This document shows positions 58,527-64,000 of a stretch of DNA of 64,000 bases, piece after piece (position 1 is the stretch's first letter; each line of letters opens with the position of its first letter). The notes below the pieces were generated by a model. The model did not search any database, was not told where the DNA came from, and saw only the letters and a list, made by a program, of their open reading frames with translations. The DNA is taken from contig JAYZWL010000016.1 in NCBI GenBank assembly GCA_036154955.1, positions 43,014 through 107,013 of the forward strand, given 5' to 3'. The DNA comes from Albimonas sp036154955 (GTDB taxonomy: Bacteria; Pseudomonadota; Alphaproteobacteria; Rhodobacterales; Rhodobacteraceae). The position numbers and the translations under genes were made by a program.

Positions 58527-59270
58527 ATGACCCGGCAGCTGCACCCCGAAGCCCCGAATTTCCGCTCGCTCTGCGGCATGCCGCTCGCCGGCGGCCGCCG
58601 CGTGCGCGAAGGGCGGTTCTACCGCTGCGCCAGCCCGCACAACTACTCGCCCGCGGCGCTGGCGCAGATGGAGGCGCTCGACCCCTACGCGGTGGTCGAC
58701 TTCCGCGGCGTGGAGGAGGCGGCGGCGCTGCCCTACGTCCTGCCCGGCGCCATCGCCGGCCGCCGCGTCGCCATGCCGGTGGAGCCCAAGACCGGCGACC
58801 GGGTCCGCGCCCTGCACGAGGCCGGCAAGCTGACCGAGGCCAGCGCCCGCGAGGCGATGCGCGAGACCTACCGCTATTACGTCCGCGACAACGGCCATAC
58901 CTTCGCGAAGTTCCTGGCGCTCGCGGCGGAGGCCGGGGACCGGCCCATCGTCTGGCACTGCGCCGCGGGCAAGGACCGCACCGGCTTCGCCGCGGCGATG
59001 ATCCTGACCGCGCTGGCCGCGTCGCGCGACGCCATCGTCGCCGACTACCTGGTGTCGAACGACCTGTGGAAGCCGCACGCGGCCTCCTCCGTCTCCACCC
59101 TGCCGCAGATCGCGCGGGATGCGCTCGCCAAGGTGGAGGGCGCCTATCTCGACGCCGCCTGGGAGGCGCTGGAGGCCGAGCACGGCTCCCCCGAAGCCTT
59201 CGTCGCCGGGGCGCTGGGCGGCGAGGCCGGGATGAAGGCGTTCCTGGAGGCCAAGACCGAAACCGTCTGA
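58527..59270 (+). CDS. PtpB-type protein-tyrosine/lipid phosphatase
   Basis: A 247-residue phosphatase of the Y_phosphatase3 family. The P-loop CX5R reads HCAAGKDRTGFAAA (Cys about 149), matching the mycobacterial PtpB signature. The N-terminal NFRSLCGMPLAGGRRVREGRFYRCASPH is the usual opening. Family members dephosphorylate phosphotyrosine, phosphoserine or phosphoinositides. The ATG at 58527 has GGGAGGA before it; an earlier ATG (58494) lacks such a site. No signal peptide is seen. Confidence 0.9.
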   Translation: MTRQLHPEAPNFRSLCGMPLAGGRRVREGRFYRCASPHNYSPAALAQMEALDPYAVVDFRGVEEAAALPYVLPGAIAGRRVAMPVEPKTGDRVRALHEAGKLTEASAREAMRETYRYYVRDNGHTFAKFLALAAEAGDRPIVWHCAAGKDRTGFAAAMILTALAASRDAIVADYLVSNDLWKPHAASSVSTLPQIARDALAKVEGAYLDAAWEALEAEHGSPEAFVAGALGGEAGMKAFLEAKTETV

Positions 59271-59310
59271 CGGCCCTGCCTGAAGCCGGTCCTCCCCCCG
59301 CCGCAAGGGC

Positions 59311-59331
59311 GCCCCGGGCCTGACCCGGGGC
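59311..59331. repeat. GCCCCGGG-cctga-CCCGGGGC palindrome (REP-like)
   Basis: A perfect 8-bp stem with a 5-nt loop lies between the convergent phosphatase and carboxylase genes. Close variants occur at 31327-31344 and 63872-63890, also outside genes. Similar palindromes are common in alphaproteobacterial intergenic DNA. It may act as a transcript end. Confidence 0.6.
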
Positions 59332-59417
59332 CTCGCGGCGCAGGCCGTGCGCGCGACGCGGCGGATCGGGACGTCGGATCGGAGGGGCGGCGGCGGCCCC
59401 CCCCCTCCGGCGCGCCC

Positions 59418-62400
59418 TCACCAGGCGTCGATCATCGGCCGTCGGCTGTCCTTGGGCAGCGTCGCGCGCGGCATCGCCCGCAGGGCGGCGACCAGGCGGG
59501 CGCGGGTGTCGGCGGGGTCGATCACCTCGTCCACCGACAGGTAGGGGGCGATGTTCACCGCCTTGCCGACCTCATACATCCCCGCCACGATCTCGGCGTA
59601 GCGGGCCTGGCGCGCCTCCGGATCCGGGATCGCCTCCAGCTCCTTGCGGAAGCCCAGCCGCGCCGCCCCCTCCAGCCCCATCGCGCCGAATTCGCCCGTG
59701 GGCCAGCTCAGCGTCATCTGGCTGCTTTCGTGGAAGCTGCCCCCCGCCATCGCCATCGCCCCCAGCCCGTAGGCCTTGCGGAGGATCACCGAAAACATCG
59801 GCGTCTGCAGGCTCGCGCCCACCAGGAACATGCGGGAGAAGCGGCGCACGGTGGCCCGCGTCTCCGACTCCGGCCCGACCATGAAGCCGGGCGTGTCGAT
59901 CAGCGACAGGATCGGCACGTGGAAGGCGTCGCAGAGCTGCAGGAACCGCGCGGCCTTGTCCGCCTCCTCCGCATCCACCGCGCCGCCGCCCAGCGCGGGC
60001 ACGTTGGCCAGCACGCCCCAGGGCCGCCCCTCGATCCGGATCAGGGCGGTGACCAGCTGCCGGCCGAAATCCCGCCGCAGCTCCATCACCGAGCCGACAT
60101 CGGCCAGCCCCTCGATCACCGCGCGCATGTCGTAGGCGCGGAGCCGGTTCTCCGGGATCGCGTGGCGCAGGCGGCGCGGGTCGGGCGCCTCCCACCCCGC
60201 CAGATCCCCTTGGAAATAGGCGAGGTAACGCTTGGCGGCCGCCGTCGCCTCCGCCTCGTCCTCCACCACCAGGTCCACCACCCCGTTGGGCGCCTGCACG
60301 GACAAGGGCCCCACCGCCTCGGCCGAGACCGCGCCCAGCCCCGCCGCCTCGATCATCGCCGGGCCGCCCATGCCGATGGAGGCGTCGCGGGTCGCGATCA
60401 CCACGTCGCAGCAGCCCGCCACCGCGGCGTTGCCCGCGAAGCAGCGGCCCGAGACCACGCCGACCAGCGGCGCCACCGCCGACATCCGCGCGAACTGCCA
60501 GAAGGTCGGGTTGGCGAGGTTCACGCCGGGCCGGTTGTCGGTGTCGCCCGGCCGCCCGCCGCCGCCCTCGGCATAGACCACCACCGGCAGCTTGGTGCGC
60601 TCCGCCACCTTCAGAAGCCGGTCGGTCTTGCGATGGCCGATATTGCCCTGGGTGCCGGCCATGACGGTGTAGTCGTAGGCCATCACGGCGCAGCGGGCCT
60701 TCTCCGCGTCGAAGAGCGCGCCGTTGACCGCGCCCACGCCCGCGACCAGCCCGTCGGCCGGCGAGATGTCGCGCAAAACCTCCTCCGGATGCCGGGACCG
60801 CTGGGCGGCCACCGCCAGCGCGCCGTATTCCACGAAGCTGCCGGGGTCGCAGAGGTCGGCCACGTTCTCCCGCGCCGTGCGCTTGCCCTGCGCATGGCGC
60901 TTGTTCACCGCGGCGGGGCGGCCCTCGTCCAGGGTCAGCCGGCGCCGGGCCAGCGCCTCGGCCAGGTCGGGGCGGATATGGTCGGGGTCGGCCTCCTCCG
61001 CCGCCGCCGGGCCGTCGCCGGCGATCTCCGCCGGCTCCAGGAAGGCGAGGGCTGCGCCCTCCGCCACCATGTCGCCGATCCCCGGCGCGGCGCGCAGGAT
61101 GCCGGAGAACGGGGCGGCGACCACGTGCTGCATCTTCATCGCCTCCAGCACCGCCACCGGCTCCCCCGCCCGCACCGGCGCGCCGAGGCCTGCGGGAAGC
61201 TCCGCCACCACCCCGGTCAGGGGCGAGGGCACGGGGCGCGTCCCCGCCGGCCCGTCCAGCGCCGCCGCCTCCGCCGCGCTCGCGCCGCCGCCGGCGGCGA
61301 AGAGCACCGGATGCCCCTCGCCCGGCGCGGCCAGCGCCGCGGCATGGGCGTCGACGAAACCGGTGTCGACCGCGTTCGCCCGGACCTCGGGCATGCGCAG
61401 CAGGTTCATCAGGAAGGGCAGGTTGGACGCCGCCCCCTCGATCCGGAACTGCCCCAGCGCCCGGTAGGCCCGGTCCACCGCCGCCGCGTAGTCGCCCCGC
61501 CCATGCACGATCACCTTGGCCAGCAGGCTGTCGTAATGCGGGCTGGGCGCGTAGCCGCCGTAGCCCGCCCCGTCGACCCGCACCCCGGGGCCCGAGGGCG
61601 GCTCGTAGGCGGTCAGCCGGCCGGAGGCGGGGCGCGCGGTTCCATCCGCCTGCATCTCCTCCAGGTTCACCCGCACCTGAATCGCATGGCCGACCGGCGC
61701 GGGGCCGCCCCCGGCGAGGCCGAGATCGGCCAGGGTCGCGCCCCCCGCGGTCACCCGGATCTGCGCCTCCACCAGGTCGAGGCCGGTCACCGCCTCGGTC
61801 ACCGTATGCTCCACCTGCAGGCGCGGATTGGCCTCGATGAAGAACACGCCGCCCTCCGGCCCGTCCTCCGGCCCGTCCTCCACCAGAAATTCGAAGGTGC
61901 CGAGCCCGGCATAGCCCGCCGCCCGCGCCAGCGTCAGGGCGTGGGTCAGCACCGCCTCGCGCCGGGCGGCGGAGAGGGAGGGGGAGGGCGCGATCTCCAC
62001 CAGCTTCTGCCGGCGGCGCTGGAGCGAGCATTCCCGCTCGCCCAGGTGGATGACCGCCCCGGTCCGGTCGCCCAGCACCTGCGCCTCGATATGCCGGGCG
62101 CGGGTCACGAGCCGCTCGACGTAAAGCCGGCCGTCGCCGAAGGCCCGCTCCGCCTCCGTCGCGCAGGCGGCGAAGGCGGCGGGCAGGGCGGCGGGGTCGG
62201 AGACCGGGCGCATCCCGCGCCCGCCGCCCCCCGCCACCGCCTTGACCATCACCGCGCCCCCGGGGCCGAGCGCGGCGAGGAAGTCGGCCGCGCCCCGCGC
62301 GTCGGTCTCCCCCGATCCGGGGACCACCGGCACGCCGAGATCCTGCGCCAGCGCCCGCGCGCGGGCCTTGTCGCCCAGAAGCTCCAGCGCCTCGGGCGAG

Positions 62401-62762
62401 GGGCCGACGAAGGCCAGTCCCGCCCCGGCGCAGGCCCGGGCGAAGGCGGCGGATTCGGAGAGGAACCCGTAGCCCGGATGCACCGCGTCGCAGCCCGTCT
62501 CCCGCGCCGCGGCGATCAGGGCGGCGGCGTCGAGATAGGCGGCGGCGCCGCGGCCGGGCAGGGCGACGGCCCGGTCGGCGAGGCGCACATGCAGCGCGCC
62601 CGCGTCGTCGGGGGCGTGGACGGCGACGGTCGCGATCCCCAGCCCGGCGGCGGCGCGCTGGATGCGCAGGGCGACTTCGCCCCGGTTGGCGATCAGCAGG
62701 CGGGCGGGCGTCGGGCGGGCGGGGTCCGGATGGACGGGCTTCGGATAGGCGGGGGCCGTCAT
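59418..62762 (-). CDS. Single-chain biotin-dependent acyl-CoA carboxylase
   Basis: A 1114-residue protein that carries all carboxylase parts. The biotin carboxylase domain (about 20-460) has LLIANRGEVALRIQRAA, VKAVAGGGGRGMRPV and FIEANPRLQVEHTVTEAVTG. A biotin carrier domain holds Lys543 in LEAMKMQHVV. The carboxyltransferase half (about 600-1114) has GNIGHRKTDR, SIGMGGPAMIEAAGLG and IDTPGFMVGPESE. It would carboxylate an acyl-CoA using ATP and bicarbonate. This order and size fit the single-chain long-chain acyl-CoA carboxylases known from mycobacteria. ATG 62762 fits the family start. It is divergent from an IclR regulator. Confidence 0.92.
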   Translation of the reverse strand: MTAPAYPKPVHPDPARPTPARLLIANRGEVALRIQRAAAGLGIATVAVHAPDDAGALHVRLADRAVALPGRGAAAYLDAAALIAAARETGCDAVHPGYGFLSESAAFARACAGAGLAFVGPSPEALELLGDKARARALAQDLGVPVVPGSGETDARGAADFLAALGPGGAVMVKAVAGGGGRGMRPVSDPAALPAAFAACATEAERAFGDGRLYVERLVTRARHIEAQVLGDRTGAVIHLGERECSLQRRRQKLVEIAPSPSLSAARREAVLTHALTLARAAGYAGLGTFEFLVEDGPEDGPEGGVFFIEANPRLQVEHTVTEAVTGLDLVEAQIRVTAGGATLADLGLAGGGPAPVGHAIQVRVNLEEMQADGTARPASGRLTAYEPPSGPGVRVDGAGYGGYAPSPHYDSLLAKVIVHGRGDYAAAVDRAYRALGQFRIEGAASNLPFLMNLLRMPEVRANAVDTGFVDAHAAALAAPGEGHPVLFAAGGGASAAEAAALDGPAGTRPVPSPLTGVVAELPAGLGAPVRAGEPVAVLEAMKMQHVVAAPFSGILRAAPGIGDMVAEGAALAFLEPAEIAGDGPAAAEEADPDHIRPDLAEALARRRLTLDEGRPAAVNKRHAQGKRTARENVADLCDPGSFVEYGALAVAAQRSRHPEEVLRDISPADGLVAGVGAVNGALFDAEKARCAVMAYDYTVMAGTQGNIGHRKTDRLLKVAERTKLPVVVYAEGGGGRPGDTDNRPGVNLANPTFWQFARMSAVAPLVGVVSGRCFAGNAAVAGCCDVVIATRDASIGMGGPAMIEAAGLGAVSAEAVGPLSVQAPNGVVDLVVEDEAEATAAAKRYLAYFQGDLAGWEAPDPRRLRHAIPENRLRAYDMRAVIEGLADVGSVMELRRDFGRQLVTALIRIEGRPWGVLANVPALGGGAVDAEEADKAARFLQLCDAFHVPILSLIDTPGFMVGPESETRATVRRFSRMFLVGASLQTPMFSVILRKAYGLGAMAMAGGSFHESSQMTLSWPTGEFGAMGLEGAARLGFRKELEAIPDPEARQARYAEIVAGMYEVGKAVNIAPYLSVDEVIDPADTRARLVAALRAMPRATLPKDSRRPMIDAW

Positions 62763-62857
62763 GTCCGCGCCTCCGCCGCCGCGCCGCCCGCCTGCGGGAC
62801 CGTCTCGCGCGTTTCCATCTTCATGGCTTCCTCCCCTCGTCCTCATTCTATTCATCG

Positions 62858-62869
62858 GAACGATCGTTC
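62858..62869. promoter_or_regulatory. Candidate operator GAACGATCGTTC
   Basis: A perfect 12-bp palindrome lies immediately upstream of the carboxylase -10-like element, between likely -35 and -10, about 96 bp before the carboxylase start. A regulator bound here would block that promoter. The adjacent IclR protein is the obvious candidate, although the sequence is also typical of TetR sites. Confidence 0.6.
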
Positions 62870-63023
62870 TATTTTTGCTAACCGAGGCGCGGCGGCCGCG
62901 CAATGCCTTCGCGTCACCCCGACGGGACAGGTCGACCGCCGCCGCCCATTCCCCTGCGCGGACCATTCGGTCCGTTTCGGCTGGCCTGATCGGGTCCGAT
63001 GCGCGATGCTCCCCGCCCGACGC

Positions 63024-63046
63024 GACCCCGACCCCGACCCCGACCC
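63024..63046 (+). repeat. GACCCC hexanucleotide repeat in the IclR leader
   Basis: Three full GACCCC units and a partial fourth lie about 21 bp before the IclR start codon. Changes in copy number could alter the leader length. Confidence 0.8.
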
Positions 63047-63066
63047 GCCAGACGAGAGGACATGCC

Positions 63067-63828
63067 ATGCCGTCCGACGCCCCCTCCCCTCCCGCGGCCG
63101 AGGCCGACGCCGAACCGCAGGGCAAGGGCGTGGCCGCGGTGGACCGGGCGCTGTCGGTGCTCGCCGCCATCGAGCAGGCGGAGGAGGCGCCGACCCTCTC
63201 CGACCTCTCCCGCGCCACCGGGCTCTACAAAAGCACCATCCTGCGCCTGCTCGAGTCGCTGCAGGGCCACGGCTACGTCTCCCGCATGCAGGAGGCGCGC
63301 TATGCGCTGGGGCCGGCGGTGCGGCGGCTGGGCATGGCCTATGAGCGGCGCAACCCGCTGCGCGACCTGATCGAGCCGGTGATGGCCGAACTGGTCGAGG
63401 CGGGGTGCGAAAGCCCCAGCTTCCACGTGCGCCAGGACGCGCGGCTGCGGCTGTGCCTGTTCCGGCGGGAGTCCAACCACTCCACCCTCGACCGGGTCCA
63501 TGCCGGCGACCTGCTGCCGCTGGACCGGGGCGCGGCGGGGCGGGTGATCCTGGCCTGCGACGGGGGCGAGACGGCGCCGGGCGGCGGAGTGGGCGGCGGG
63601 GGGGAGGGCGCCGCCGCGATCCGCGCCGCCGGCTGGGCGCTGTCGCTGGGGGAGCGGGATCCCGACTGCGCCGGCCTCGCCGCGCCGGTCTACGGGCCGC
63701 ATCGGCGGCTGATCGGCGCCCTGTCGCTCAGCGGCCCGCGGGAACGGTTCTCCCCCGACAACATCGCCGCCATGCGCGCCCGCCTGATCCCCGCGGCCGA
63801 GGCGCTGTCGAAGGCGCTGGGCGGCTGA
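63067..63828 (+). CDS. IclR-family transcriptional regulator
   Basis: A 253-residue IclR regulator. The N-terminal helix-turn-helix (about 20-80) has VDRALSVLAAIEQAEEAPTL and SRATGLYKSTILRLLESL. The effector domain (about 95-250) shows the DRGAAGRVILA and GLAAPVYGPHRRLIGALSLSGP segments. A Gly-rich stretch (about 175-188) replaces part of the usual domain. ATG 63067 is the start nearest the conserved region; a frame upstream is open but lacks support. The divergent acyl-CoA carboxylase is the probable target. Confidence 0.9.
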   Translation: MPSDAPSPPAAEADAEPQGKGVAAVDRALSVLAAIEQAEEAPTLSDLSRATGLYKSTILRLLESLQGHGYVSRMQEARYALGPAVRRLGMAYERRNPLRDLIEPVMAELVEAGCESPSFHVRQDARLRLCLFRRESNHSTLDRVHAGDLLPLDRGAAGRVILACDGGETAPGGGVGGGGEGAAAIRAAGWALSLGERDPDCAGLAAPVYGPHRRLIGALSLSGPRERFSPDNIAAMRARLIPAAEALSKALGG

Positions 63829-64000
63829 CGGCGGGCCGTCGCCCGCGGCGCAGAGCGCCGGACGAAGCCGAGCCCCGGGCCTGCCCCGGCCCCCCCGGCC
63901 CCGCGCCGCCCGGCGGCCCCCGGCCCGCGCCCCGCGGGGGCCCCCGGCCCCCCCACCGCCCGGGCCGCGCGCGGCGCCCCCCCCCCCCCCCCCCCCCCCC
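63829..64000. other. C-rich gene-free end of window
   Basis: No reading frame on either strand is convincing. The stretch is strongly C-rich on the plus strand and ends in at least 24 consecutive C (63977-64000), which may be a real G-tract or an assembly edge. A GCCCCGGGC-type palindrome variant is at 63872-63890. Confidence 0.6.

Larger units (their letters stand above)
62763..63066. promoter_or_regulatory. 304-bp divergent control region, carboxylase / IclR
   Basis: The region contains a perfect 12-bp palindrome (62858-62869), a TAGAAT -10-like element on the minus strand (62845-62850) for the carboxylase, an AT-rich stretch (62845-62882) and a GACCCC hexanucleotide repeat (63024-63046) just before the IclR start. 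Confidence 0.6.

Noticed and set aside
59730..63344. A plus-strand open frame of about 1200 codons opposite the acyl-CoA carboxylase
   Set aside because: Its composition (Arg, His, Gly, Gln) is that of antisense translation and it has no motif. The minus-strand carboxylase motifs are complete.

Overview
The window is chromosomal DNA of a very GC-rich alphaproteobacterium, most likely Rhodobacterales-like. The evidence is the near-exclusive G/C third codon positions, the many dpp-type ABC transporters and acyl-CoA genes, and intergenic GCCCCGGGcctgaCCCGGGGC palindromes; no rRNA or marker gene fixes the genus. Coding density is high. I see 47 protein genes and one tRNA, and no insertion sequence, prophage or CRISPR array.

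Region 1 (1-6.3 kb) is housekeeping: tRNA-Val(CAC), a phosphoglycolate-phosphatase-like HAD enzyme, glmU-glmS (UDP-GlcNAc synthesis), a lipoprotein, an AlkD-like DNA glycosylase and a small ABM-fold protein. Region 2 (6.4-14.8 kb) is the most unusual part. A Crp-like regulator and a class III adenylate cyclase lie between two different cytoplasmic-looking subtilases and a PAP2/vanadium-haloperoxidase-fold protein whose N-terminus is ten Thr-Ser-His repeats. Two matching Crp-type half-site pairs (GTGC-N6-TCAC) sit in the two key promoters, so this looks like a self-contained cAMP-controlled cassette that I cannot assign to a known system.

Region 3 (15-34.2 kb) is an acyl-CoA catabolic island: a paired acyl-CoA dehydrogenase operon with an NDP-forming acyl-CoA ligase and a crotonase; a thiolase / FadJ-like / acyl-CoA dehydrogenase / alpha-methylacyl-CoA racemase operon; a divergent AMP-forming acyl-CoA ligase with two short-chain dehydrogenases (one of 2,4-dienoyl-CoA reductase type); and a divergent Baeyer-Villiger monooxygenase / esterase pair. 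Together they suggest breakdown of branched, unsaturated or cyclic (terpenoid- or sterol-like) carboxylic acids and ketones. Three related dyads (TTVAT-N6-ATTAA) in these promoters hint at a common repressor.

Region 4 (34.3-53 kb) holds ExoD, two complete dipeptide/opine-type ABC importers (one with separate DppD and DppF, one with a fused DF ATPase), a class III aminotransferase, a beta-carbonic anhydrase, a MarR regulator divergent from a CaiB-type CoA transferase, a small periplasmic coiled-coil protein, a LysR regulator and a second MarR regulator. Region 5 (53.3-64 kb) has a fumarylacetoacetase-family hydrolase, a large KAP-family membrane NTPase whose last ~100 codons have a different base composition, a GntR regulator, a PtpB-type phosphatase, a single-chain biotin-dependent acyl-CoA carboxylase and a divergent IclR regulator. 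The window ends in a run of at least 24 C.
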